Positions 54,029 to 62,427 of a stretch of DNA of 64,000 nucleotides are shown here, piece by piece. The notes beneath the pieces are model-generated. The model was not told the DNA's origin and made no database searches. It saw only the letters and a list, made by a program, of their open reading frames with translations. Source of the stretch: Alphaproteobacteria bacterium (lineage in GTDB: Bacteria; Pseudomonadota; Alphaproteobacteria; ATCC43930; CGMCC-115725); contig JAFAYW010000294.1 of the NCBI GenBank assembly GCA_019240125.1, positions 1-64,000 of the forward strand, written 5' to 3'. Position numbers and translations under genes: made by a program. Each line of letters starts with the position of its first letter. Positions within the stretch are counted from its first letter, which is position 1.

Positions 54029-55387
54029 TCAGCTTGCCGCGGCGTAGCGGCTGGCGGGGCGTTCGAGGCCGAGATTGTCGCGTAACGTCGGCCCCTCGTA
54101 ATCCTCGCGGAACAGGGCGCGGTTCTGCAATTCGGGGACGACCAGCTCGACAAAATCGCTGAGCCCGCCGGGCAAGGTCGCGGGGTGTACGAGAAACCCA
54201 TCAACGCCGTAATCGCGGAACCACTCTTCCATGTCGTCGGCGATCTCAACCGCGGAGCCGATCAGGGTGCGCTGTCCGCGCGCGCCGGCAAAGCGTTGAT
54301 ATAACTGACGGATCGTCAGTTTTTCCTCGTGTGCCCAGCGCAGCACGTTGTTCATTGAGGTCTTGCCGGCGAGTGTACCGTAATGGTCAGGAATATCCGG
54401 CAGAGGCCCATCGAGGTCGTATTCCGACAAGTCGAACCCGCCGACGGCGTTGGTCAATAATTCGATCCCGACATCAGGATGAATGCTCTGCTGCAGCCGC
54501 TCGTACTTTTCCAGCGCCTCTTGCTTGGTGCGTCCGACGATCGCGTTGAGCCCGGGCATAATTTTCAGCGCTTCCGGCGGTCTACCATAGCGCGCCATGC
54601 GGCCCTTCAGGTCGCGGTAGAATTCCTGCGCACCGGCCAGTGAATGCTGCGGCGTAAACACCCCTTCGGCAAAACGCGCAGCTACCTCGCGGCCCGTCTC
54701 CGAGGAGCCGGCCTGGAACAGTACGGGATGGCCTTGCGGTGACCGGGCCACGTTGAGCGGGCCGCGCACCGAAAAATGCTCACCCTTGTGGTTGAGATGA
54801 TGCAGTTTCGCCGGGTCGAAATAACGCCCGCTGGCGCGGTCCCGGACAAACGCGTCATCGTCCCAGCTGTCCCACAGCCCCTGCACGATTTCGACGAACT
54901 CGACGGCCCGGTCGTAGCGCTCCTCGTGCTCGTAATGCTGTTCGCGGCCGAAATTGAATGCCTCGGATATGTTTGACGAGGTAACGACGTTCCAGCCGGC
55001 ACGGCCGTTACTGATGTGGTCGAGCGAGGCGAATTTGCGGGCGATATGATAGGGCTCGTTGTAGCTGGTGGTTGCGGTGGCCACGACGCCGATATGGCTG
55101 GTGACCGCCGCTATCGCGGGCAACAGCGTCAGCGGGTCGAAATAGGCCATGTATTGCGGCCAGCGGCTCAGCGCCGACAATTTGCCGTCGCGGGTCGCGA
55201 CCGCGTCGGCGACAAACATCAGGTCGAACTTGCCGTGCTCGGCGATCTGCGCGATTTCGGCATAGTGCCGGAAATTGGTGCCGGCATCGATCTGGGCCTC
55301 AGGCTGCAGCCAGGCCGCGACATGGTTGCCAGTCGGATGAAAGAAGGCGCCGAGCTTCAGCTTTTCGCCACGGCGTTGGTCCCGCAT
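54029..55387 (-). CDS. LLM class flavin-dependent monooxygenase (NtaA/SnaA/DszA type)
   Basis: MRDQRRGEKLKLGAFFHPTGNHVAAWLQPEAQIDAGTNFRHYAEIAQIAEHGKFDLMFVADAVA; NGRAGWNVVTSSNISEAFNFGREQHYEHEERYDRAVEFVEIVQGLWDSWDDDA. Confidence 0.94.
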   Translation of the reverse strand: MRDQRRGEKLKLGAFFHPTGNHVAAWLQPEAQIDAGTNFRHYAEIAQIAEHGKFDLMFVADAVATRDGKLSALSRWPQYMAYFDPLTLLPAIAAVTSHIGVVATATTSYNEPYHIARKFASLDHISNGRAGWNVVTSSNISEAFNFGREQHYEHEERYDRAVEFVEIVQGLWDSWDDDAFVRDRASGRYFDPAKLHHLNHKGEHFSVRGPLNVARSPQGHPVLFQAGSSETGREVAARFAEGVFTPQHSLAGAQEFYRDLKGRMARYGRPPEALKIMPGLNAIVGRTKQEALEKYERLQQSIHPDVGIELLTNAVGGFDLSEYDLDGPLPDIPDHYGTLAGKTSMNNVLRWAHEEKLTIRQLYQRFAGARGQRTLIGSAVEIADDMEEWFRDYGVDGFLVHPATLPGGLSDFVELVVPELQNRALFREDYEGPTLRDNLGLERPASRYAAAS

Positions 55388-55445
55388 CGCACCCTCCAAC
55401 GCAAATGCCTCCCGGCCGGTGCAAAACCAAGGCCAGAGTTTGGGC

Positions 55446-56036
55446 CTAGTCGAGTATCTCATAATGCGCGGCGGTGGGGTGGAGCGCGGTGCCGTTGATC
55501 GGAATGATGTCCTGCGGGCAGGCCGAGAAGGCGACGATGCAATCCATCTCTGCGCGCAACACCACAAAGCTGCCGGGCGTGCTGACCGGCGGCAGAAACT
55601 CGATGCGCTGCCCGTCGAGCACGGGGATGTTCATGAACAGATTGAGCGGCGATGGCGTCTCGGGCGGGGTCATCCCAAGCTCCGCCAGCCCCGCGGCCAG
55701 ATTGTCGGTACAGTTGTCGTGATACTCGGCGCAGCCGAGCAGTTCATAGCGCCACCGGTCGCAGGCCGCGATCAGGGTGTCGTGAATGCCGCCGGACGTG
55801 TCCTCCATGACCCGCAGGATCGGCCGGCGCCGATTGGTGACCAGCACATCACCGGGCTTGGGGATGATGTGTCCCATCGCGACGCGGCTGTGCTCCATCG
55901 ACATGAATTCCGCAATGTCGGCGGCGTTAAAGCCCCACGTATCGACGACTTGCTGACCGTGCGTGTTGATCACCTTCACGCGTTGCCCTGGGCGAACTCG
56001 CGCTGCCCTGCCGCGCCGCGCCGGTATCTCGATCAT
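55446..56036 (-). CDS. DUF1989 / urea carboxylase-associated family protein
   Basis: IEIPARRGRAARVRPGQRVKVINTHGQQVVDTWGFNAADIAEFMSMEHSRVAMGHIIPKPGDVLVTNRRRPILRVMEDTSGGIHDTLIAACDRWRYELLG; 4-bp overlap with the HpaB-like gene. Confidence 0.9.
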   Translation of the reverse strand: MIEIPARRGRAARVRPGQRVKVINTHGQQVVDTWGFNAADIAEFMSMEHSRVAMGHIIPKPGDVLVTNRRRPILRVMEDTSGGIHDTLIAACDRWRYELLGCAEYHDNCTDNLAAGLAELGMTPPETPSPLNLFMNIPVLDGQRIEFLPPVSTPGSFVVLRAEMDCIVAFSACPQDIIPINGTALHPTAAHYEILD

Positions 56037-57487
56037 GGCTGCTGCTCCTCGACGCGGTCGGACAGGCCAGCCGCGCGTTTGACGAAGTCAAGCGGGCCGC
56101 TGAAGTCGAAGGCGTTGTAGACTGCGTTCAGGTGATTGAAGTGCGGCGCCTGGGCAAATTGCACAAAGGTCAGGCGGTGACCGGCGTAGTCCGAGTTGAG
56201 CAGGTCGCGCGCAAAGGCCAGCAGTTTGCGGCGATCATCGGCGGCCCAGTTGTCGTTGAGCGTATAGAATTTTTCGAGCCACTCGCGCGGCCCGTCTTCG
56301 GTGAACGAGGCGGCGTTCGGTGTGACGCAGATCTGGCCGCCGCACAGTTCGCGGGCGATGTGCATCATTTGCGGCAGGTTGGCACAGGCATGCACCCGCC
56401 CGGCATAAAGCAGCGACTGGTGCGGCATCAGAAGGCCGCCGGGGCTGCGTTGCGCTTGCGCGATCGCCGCGATCAGATGCGCGTTGATGCCCTCGCGATA
56501 GCACACCAGGTCGGCCAGCTTTTCGCGCACCGCCTGCAGTTTGTCGAGGCCGGTCTGGCGCGCATTCCATAGCGCCGCACCGATCAGCATGTCGGCGCTG
56601 TAGAGGATGCGCAGCGTGTAAGGAAAGGCCGAATAACGGTGCAATGTGCCGCGGATATACGCGGCCGCCCGGGTATGCCGATAGAAGAAAACGTCCTCCC
56701 AAGGGACCAGCACATTGTCGAATACGACCAGCGTATCGACTTCGTCGAAGCGGCTGGCGAGCGGGTAATCGGCGGCACTGCCGCGCCCGGCAAAGCTCGA
56801 CCGGCAGAGATGTTTCACCCCTGGCGCGCCCATCCTGACGATGCAGCCGACCGCGTAATTCGAGAGTTGCTCGTCGCTCCAGGCACCGATCGTGGGTTTC
56901 AGAAACGCCTGATCGGCATAGGAGGCGGCCGTTTCGTATTTGGCGCCGCGCAGGATGATGCCGGCGTCAGTCTCCTTCGCGACATGCACCATCATGTCGG
57001 GGTCCTGGTCCTGCGGCCGTTTCGAGCGGTCGCCCTTCGGATCGGTATTGGCCGAGACATGGAAGATGTCGTCCTCCAATACACGGCTGATATGACGCTC
57101 GATATTGTCGCCAAACCGCGGGTCGATCTGGTTGAGCACGCCGCGCCCGTCGAATAGCGACCACATCTCGCCGACCGTCTCGTCGCCGACCCGGGTGACG
57201 ACGCCGCCGATATCGTTGAGATAGTGGTCGAGCGCCCGCCACTTCTCGTGCCAGTGCTCCTGCTCGGTCGGCGGGCGCAGCAGTGTCGAACAGGTTTCAC
57301 CGGCCTTCTCGAAGGTCATCACCGGCTTCGAGGCCGCCTCGTGCGCCATGTCATACATGCGCGCCTTGGCATCGACGATCGGCCTGAAGGCCGTATGCGA
57401 CGTCACGTCCCTGACCCGCTCGCCGTCGATCCAGATCTCGCGGCCGTCGCGTAATCCGGCGCGGTACTGCTCCCCGGTTCTGATCAC
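56033..57487 (-). CDS. 4-hydroxyphenylacetate 3-hydroxylase (HpaB) family FAD-dependent monooxygenase
   Basis: From VIRTGEQYRAGLRDGREIWIDGERVRDVTSHTAFRPIVDAKARMYD; FLKPTIGAWSDEQLSNYAVGCIVRMGAPGVKHLCRSSFAG; DTLVVFDNVLVPWEDVFFYRH. GTG at 57487 proposed; the ORF extension to 58102 overlaps the divergent SBP gene. Confidence 0.92.
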   Translation of the reverse strand: MIRTGEQYRAGLRDGREIWIDGERVRDVTSHTAFRPIVDAKARMYDMAHEAASKPVMTFEKAGETCSTLLRPPTEQEHWHEKWRALDHYLNDIGGVVTRVGDETVGEMWSLFDGRGVLNQIDPRFGDNIERHISRVLEDDIFHVSANTDPKGDRSKRPQDQDPDMMVHVAKETDAGIILRGAKYETAASYADQAFLKPTIGAWSDEQLSNYAVGCIVRMGAPGVKHLCRSSFAGRGSAADYPLASRFDEVDTLVVFDNVLVPWEDVFFYRHTRAAAYIRGTLHRYSAFPYTLRILYSADMLIGAALWNARQTGLDKLQAVREKLADLVCYREGINAHLIAAIAQAQRSPGGLLMPHQSLLYAGRVHACANLPQMMHIARELCGGQICVTPNAASFTEDGPREWLEKFYTLNDNWAADDRRKLLAFARDLLNSDYAGHRLTFVQFAQAPHFNHLNAVYNAFDFSGPLDFVKRAAGLSDRVEEQQP

Positions 57488-57682
57488 GTCGCTCTCCGCT
57501 CGCGCTTCACTGCAACAGTGCTGTGCAAAGCATGCGCCTGTTGCGGATTTCCTGAGCAGCCGCAGCACGGAAGCGCGCCGGTGCGAGTGGCATGCCGCTT
57601 GCCAGCTAGCGCCCGAGCAGGGGCGGTAAGCCCGGTGGCGGCTGCGGCGAACAACAACGGAAGTCATCGACGGAGTGGATGG

Positions 57683-58486
57683 ATGGTAGTGCGCGCGCTG
57701 TCGCTGGTTCTTGGTCTGGTGGTCTTCACGATGGGAGCGACGCTCAGCCGGGCGCAAAGCGTTGAGACGGTCGACAAGGGCAAGCTCACCTGGGGCAGCG
57801 CGGCGACGTTTCCGCCTTTTGAGTCGATGGATAACGGCAAGGCCGTCGGCTTTGACATCGATGTGATGGATGCGATCGCCACAAAAATGAAGGTGACGTC
57901 CGCGATCAATCTGATGGAGTTCAAGGGGCTGATCCCCGCCGTACTCGGCAACCGGATCGATGCGATCGCCAGCGGGATGTACATCAACCCGGAACGCTCG
58001 CAGGTGGTGGATTTCGTCCCCTACCTGAAGGTCGGCAATCAGATGCTTGTGGCTAAAGGCAATCCGCTGCATCTGAGCACGCCGCAGGATTTGTGCGGCC
58101 ATAAACTCGCCGCGCCGGTCGGTACGATATACGAGAAGAACGCGCAGGCATTGGCTGCGGAGTGTCAGTCGGGCAGCAAGCCGGTGCTGACCGTGCTGAG
58201 CCTGCCCTCGACCGCGGCCGGTGCCTTCGCCCTCAAGGAGGGGCGGGCGGAAGCCATCATCGCCTCAACGCCCACGGTCGTTGCGCTGATCAAGGACTCG
58301 CCGGACGCGTTCGAAACGGCGGGCGATGTCTTCGACAACAATACCTTGCTCGGTATTGGTCTGCCAAAAGGTAAACCGGGGCTTAAAGACGCGGTCGACA
58401 CTGCCTTCAAGGCGATGGTTGCAGACGGCACCTACGCCAGTCTGCTCAAGAAATACAATTTTCCGGCTAGCAGTTCGCTGTTTTGA
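57683..58486 (+). CDS. Amino-acid-type ABC transporter substrate-binding protein (family 3), copy 1
   Basis: MVVRALSLVLGLVVFTMGATLSRAQ signal; KLTWGSAATFPPFESMDNGKAVGFDIDVMDAIATKMKV; family 3 SBP pattern. Confidence 0.92.
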   Translation: MVVRALSLVLGLVVFTMGATLSRAQSVETVDKGKLTWGSAATFPPFESMDNGKAVGFDIDVMDAIATKMKVTSAINLMEFKGLIPAVLGNRIDAIASGMYINPERSQVVDFVPYLKVGNQMLVAKGNPLHLSTPQDLCGHKLAAPVGTIYEKNAQALAAECQSGSKPVLTVLSLPSTAAGAFALKEGRAEAIIASTPTVVALIKDSPDAFETAGDVFDNNTLLGIGLPKGKPGLKDAVDTAFKAMVADGTYASLLKKYNFPASSSLF

Positions 58487-58535
58487 GTGCTTGCGGACAG
58501 ACCTCGCCACCAACCGAAGCCACCAACCGAAGAAG

Positions 58536-59351
58536 ATGGGAATGCTTGCTCGCCGCTTGAGTGTCATGAGTGCCGTCCTGTTCGTCGGCGCAATCTCCGC
58601 CATGCCCGCACGGGCGCAAACCTCCCTCGGCCTGATCGACCCGGCGAAACTCACCTGGGGCAACACCGGGGCGTTTCCGCCCTTTGAAGCGCTCGATAAC
58701 GGAAAGCCGATCGGGTTCGATATCGATCTTGTCGATGCGCTGCGGGCCAGGCTGAATTTGCAATCGGCGCCCGTCATGATCGACTTCAAGGGGCTGATCC
58801 CGGCGCTCCTGGGCGGTAGGCTCGATGCGATCGTCAGCGGTGTTTACATCAATCCGGAACGCAGCCAGGTCATCGATCTGATCCCGTATCTTCGGATTGG
58901 CGACTACATCACGGTGCCCAAGGGGAACCCCCTGCATCTCGCGAAACTCCTCGATCTTTGCGGCCACAAGATCGCCGCGGCGGTCGGCACGATTTTCGAA
59001 AAGCAGGCCCAGAAACTCGCGGCGGATTGCAAGACCGCCGGCCAGCCAGACCTGACGATCATCAGCCCGCCCGCCACCCCGGCCAGCGTCCTGATGCTCA
59101 AGGAAGGGCGTGCCGACGCAATCATCGTCCCCGTGCCGACGGCACTGGAGTTGATGAAGGGAACGCCCGGAGTCTTCGAGACGGCGGGTGAAGCGATCGA
59201 CAACAACACGCTGCTTGGCATTGGCGTCGCCAAAGGCAGGCCGGCGTTGAAGGAGGCGCTGGAGACCGCGCTCAAGGCCGTCGTCGCCGATGGCACATAC
59301 GGAAAGATCATCGAGAAATACGGGCTGCCTAAATCGAGCTCATTGTTCTGA
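58536..59351 (+). CDS. Amino-acid-type ABC transporter substrate-binding protein (family 3), copy 2
   Basis: MGMLARRLSVMSAVLFVGAISAMPARAQ signal; KLTWGNTGAFPPFEALDNGKPIGFDIDLVDALRARL; strong end-to-end similarity to preceding gene. Confidence 0.92.
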   Translation: MGMLARRLSVMSAVLFVGAISAMPARAQTSLGLIDPAKLTWGNTGAFPPFEALDNGKPIGFDIDLVDALRARLNLQSAPVMIDFKGLIPALLGGRLDAIVSGVYINPERSQVIDLIPYLRIGDYITVPKGNPLHLAKLLDLCGHKIAAAVGTIFEKQAQKLAADCKTAGQPDLTIISPPATPASVLMLKEGRADAIIVPVPTALELMKGTPGVFETAGEAIDNNTLLGIGVAKGRPALKEALETALKAVVADGTYGKIIEKYGLPKSSSLF

Positions 59352-59378
59352 GACTGAGAGACGACACGGAGTCTGCAC

Positions 59379-60107
59379 ATGTCGATTTTCTCGCCGCATA
59401 TGCTGTTGGACTACCTGTTCAGCTTCAATTTCGCGCACGCCGCGCTGGTGACACTCTGGATCAGCCTGGCGTCGTTGCTGTGCGGCATGCTGATTGGGCT
59501 AACGCTCGCGGCGGGGCAGGAGGTGCCGTCACGTGCCGTCCGTGGCGTCATCATGTTCTATCTCTGGTTGTACCGCGGCACCCCGGTACTGTTGCAATTG
59601 GTATTTGCCTTCAACGTATTGCCGCTGTTCGGAATCGTGTTGCCGGCTTACGCATGCGCCGTCCTTGCTCTTGGGCTCAACGAGGGCGCCTACATGACCG
59701 AGATCATGCGCTCCGGCATTCGCGCCGTCGGCCCCGGCCAGCGGGTCGCGGCGCGCGCCCTTGGCATGGAGGAGCGGCAGATCATGCTGTGGGTGGTGTT
59801 GCCGCAAGCGCTGCGTATCGTCATTCCGCCAATCGGCAACCAGTTCAACGGCATGCTGAAACTGTCGGCCCTGGTGTCGGTGATCGGGGTGCAGGAACTG
59901 CTTCTGATCGCTGACCAGACCGCCTCGATGAACTTCCGCTTCCTCGAGACCCTGACCGTCGCCGGCCTCTACTACCTGGCGATGACGACGGTTCTGATGA
60001 TCATCCAGGGCTTTATCGAACAGCTCTGTCAGCGCCGGCGCGGCCGCACGCCGGTGCGGTCGGCCTTCAGGCTGCTTTCGCCCGCCAATCTCGGGATTGT
60101 CCGGTGA
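59379..60107 (+). CDS. Amino-acid-type ABC transporter permease
   Basis: HisM-like TM pattern; LNEGAYMTEIMRSGIRAVGPGQRVAARALGMEERQIMLWVVLPQALRIVIPPIGNQF. Confidence 0.94.
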   Translation: MSIFSPHMLLDYLFSFNFAHAALVTLWISLASLLCGMLIGLTLAAGQEVPSRAVRGVIMFYLWLYRGTPVLLQLVFAFNVLPLFGIVLPAYACAVLALGLNEGAYMTEIMRSGIRAVGPGQRVAARALGMEERQIMLWVVLPQALRIVIPPIGNQFNGMLKLSALVSVIGVQELLLIADQTASMNFRFLETLTVAGLYYLAMTTVLMIIQGFIEQLCQRRRGRTPVRSAFRLLSPANLGIVR

Positions 60108-60853
60108 CGGTGCTGCTCGAAGGCACGGCCATTTGGAAAAGCTATGGTGACGATGAGGTTTTGAGGGGCGTTGACCTCAAGGTTCGCGAGGGCGAGTGCC
60201 TGGTGTTGATCGGACCGTCCGGGTCGGGCAAATCGACCTTGTTGCGGTGCCTTAATCTGCTGGAGCCGATCTCCTCCGGCAGCATCCTGTTTCGCGGTCA
60301 GGAGATCGCTGGTCTGCGCCGCGCCGCGGCGGCCGAGGTACGGCAGCATATCGGCATGGTGTTCCAGAGCTTTGAGCTGTTTCAGCACCTCTCAGCGGCC
60401 GACAATATCGCCTTGGCGCCGATCAAGGTGCGCAATGCGCCGCCCACCGAGGCACGCGATCTGGCGCGGCACCTGCTGCGCAAGGTGCATTTGCCCGACA
60501 AGGCCGAGATGTTCCCTGACGAATTGTCGGGCGGACAGCAGCAACGGGTAGCGATCGCCCGCGCGCTGGCAATGCAGCCCGCCCTGATGCTGTACGACGA
60601 GCCGACCAGTGCGCTCGACCCCGAGACGGTGGGTGAGGTGCTGGACGTGATGCAGGAACTTGCGGAAGACGGCATGACGAGTATCGTCGTTACGCACGAA
60701 ATGAGCTTTGCGCGGCGCGCCGCCGACAACGTCATCTTTCTCGATGGCGGCAAGATCGCGCATCGCGGGACGACCGAAGAATTCTTTGGGGACAACGTCC
60801 CCGAGCGAGTGGCGCGTTTTCTCGGCCGAATTTCCCGCGAAGCCGTGGCGTAG
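60104..60853 (+). CDS. Amino-acid-type ABC transporter ATP-binding protein (GlnQ/HisP-like)
   Basis: Walker A GPSGSGKSTLLRCLN, signature LSGGQQQRVAIARAL, Walker B ALMLYDEPTSALDPETVGEVLDVM; 4-bp overlap with permease. Confidence 0.95.
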   Translation: MTVLLEGTAIWKSYGDDEVLRGVDLKVREGECLVLIGPSGSGKSTLLRCLNLLEPISSGSILFRGQEIAGLRRAAAAEVRQHIGMVFQSFELFQHLSAADNIALAPIKVRNAPPTEARDLARHLLRKVHLPDKAEMFPDELSGGQQQRVAIARALAMQPALMLYDEPTSALDPETVGEVLDVMQELAEDGMTSIVVTHEMSFARRAADNVIFLDGGKIAHRGTTEEFFGDNVPERVARFLGRISREAVA

Positions 60854-60863
60854 GGAGGGCAGG

Positions 60864-61940
60864 GTGCTGGATACGGCATTGCAGCTTATCGAAGGCCCTG
60901 CCGCCTGGCATGGTTCCGACCTTGCCGCCGACCCCTCCTGGCGCCGCACGCTGACCGCGGACGAGATCGGGGGGCTGGAACGGGCCGTCGCAGCCGCGGA
61001 GGCGCGAGGTATCGGCCCAACCGGCTTCGCCGCCGACGAATTCCCCGTACCGGAATTGCGGCCGGCCTTGCAGTGGCTCGCCGACCGGCTGGAACGTGGC
61101 CCGGGGGTGGCGAGGCTCAGCGGCATCCCGGTGGACCGCCTGCCGCGCGAGCGGCTGCAGCGTTTGTTCTGGGGGTTGTGCGTCAATCTCGGGACGCCGA
61201 TGTATCAGACTGCGGCTGGCGAAATCCTCGGCGAGGTCAAAGACGAGACCGGCACCGGCGCGGCATTGACCTATGACGGTCCCGGCCCGCTCAAATCGGC
61301 CCGCACCATCGCGCGCTCGACCGGCCCGCTGCGTTTCCACACCGATAAGACCGATATCATCTGCCTGCTCTGCGCCAGCAATGGCATCGCCGGCGGGCTC
61401 TCCAAGGTCGTCTCGAGCGTCACGATCCACAATGAGATTGCGCGCCGCCGCCCCGATCTGCTGCGCGTGCTCTACGAGCCCTACTGGCGCATGCGGCCCT
61501 ATGACGAGGAGGGCGATAGCGAGCGCGACGACCGCACCTTCCCGATGCCGGTTTTCGCGCGGGGGCCCGACGGCAGCTTCACCAGCCAGTATTCCCGCAC
61601 CTATATCAGTCAGGCGCAGGAAATCGCGAGCGTGCCGCGCCTCACCCCGGCACAGACCGAGGCGATGGATCTATTGCATGCGATTGGTGAGGAAGTGTGC
61701 CTGCAGATGCCGTTCGAGCCGGGCGACATCCAGTTCATGAACCAGCACGTCACCTATCATGGCCGCACCAGCTTCACCGACGATCCGGCCGCGGGCGCGC
61801 ATCGCGTCTTGATGCGCATCTGGCTGTCGGCCCCGTTCACACGGCCGTTGCCGGAAGGCCATACCGTGCAATGGGGCAATATCGCCGCCGGTGCTCTGCG
61901 CGGCGGAGCCGTCGCCGGCAAAAGTGCAGTAACCCGTTGA
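60864..61940 (+). CDS. TauD/TfdA family dioxygenase (paralog of 52643..53737)
   Basis: GTG start at 60864 right after the ATPase stop; RFHTDKTDIICLLCASNGIAGGLSKVVSSVTIHN; MPFEPGDIQFMNQHVTYHGRTSFTDD. Confidence 0.92.
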   Translation: MLDTALQLIEGPAAWHGSDLAADPSWRRTLTADEIGGLERAVAAAEARGIGPTGFAADEFPVPELRPALQWLADRLERGPGVARLSGIPVDRLPRERLQRLFWGLCVNLGTPMYQTAAGEILGEVKDETGTGAALTYDGPGPLKSARTIARSTGPLRFHTDKTDIICLLCASNGIAGGLSKVVSSVTIHNEIARRRPDLLRVLYEPYWRMRPYDEEGDSERDDRTFPMPVFARGPDGSFTSQYSRTYISQAQEIASVPRLTPAQTEAMDLLHAIGEEVCLQMPFEPGDIQFMNQHVTYHGRTSFTDDPAAGAHRVLMRIWLSAPFTRPLPEGHTVQWGNIAAGALRGGAVAGKSAVTR

Positions 61941-61960
61941 ATACGTGCCGATAAAAAAGA

Positions 61961-61990
61961 AGGCCGCCATCGGGCGGCCTTCGGCGTTAA
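61961..61990 (-). terminator. Rho-independent terminator for the VOC gene (reads on minus strand)
   Basis: AAGGCCGCC-ATCG-GGCGGCCTT 9-bp stem (61961-61982); on the minus strand it is followed by CTTTTTT (complement of AAAAAAG at 61954-61960) just downstream of the stop at 62008. Confidence 0.8.
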
Positions 61991-62007
61991 GCGCGTCGGA
62001 AATCAGC

Positions 62008-62376
62008 TCACGGACGGGCCACACCAACCAGCTTATTGCCGTCGGGATCACGCAGATAGGCGAGGAAAGCGCCATTGGCGCGCACGCCCGGCGGATCCTC
62101 GATCGAGGTGCCACCATTCGCGACGCCAGCCTTGTGCCACGCCTCTGCCTGAGCCGCGTCCTTCATCGAAAACCCGATCGTGCCGCCATTGGCGTTACAG
62201 GCCGGCTTCCCGTCGATCGGCTTCGATACCATGAAGCGGCCGCCGTTATGCGAGTAGGCGAGGCGGCCCCTTGCGTCCTCGGTGGCCGGTTGAGCGCCCA
62301 TCGCGGTAAACAGCGCATCGTAGAATTTCTTTGATCGAGCGATGTCGTTACTGCCGATCATAATGTGGCTGAACAT
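62008..62376 (-). CDS. VOC (glyoxalase/bleomycin resistance) family protein
   Basis: MFSHIMIGSNDIARSKKFYDALFTAMGAQPATEDARGRLAYSHNGGRFMVSKPIDGKPACNANGGTIGFSMKDAAQAEAWHKAGVANGG...GAFLAYLRDPDGNKLVGV. Confidence 0.95.
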   Translation of the reverse strand: MFSHIMIGSNDIARSKKFYDALFTAMGAQPATEDARGRLAYSHNGGRFMVSKPIDGKPACNANGGTIGFSMKDAAQAEAWHKAGVANGGTSIEDPPGVRANGAFLAYLRDPDGNKLVGVARP

Positions 62377-62427
62377 TCTGTTCTCTCCTCTTCAGAAAAA
62401 GGCATAGGCCCGGAAAAAGGCGTAGGC

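Noticed and set aside
57515-57524. ACAG-TG-CTGT short palindrome in the HpaB/SBP divergent region as a regulator site
   Set aside because: Only 4-bp arms; too short to support without a regulator gene or repeated occurrence.
57488-58102. N-terminal extension of the HpaB-like ORF up to 58102
   Set aside because: The extension runs antisense through the signal peptide and first domain of the SBP gene; the family-like N-terminus begins at VIRTGEQYRAG (57487).
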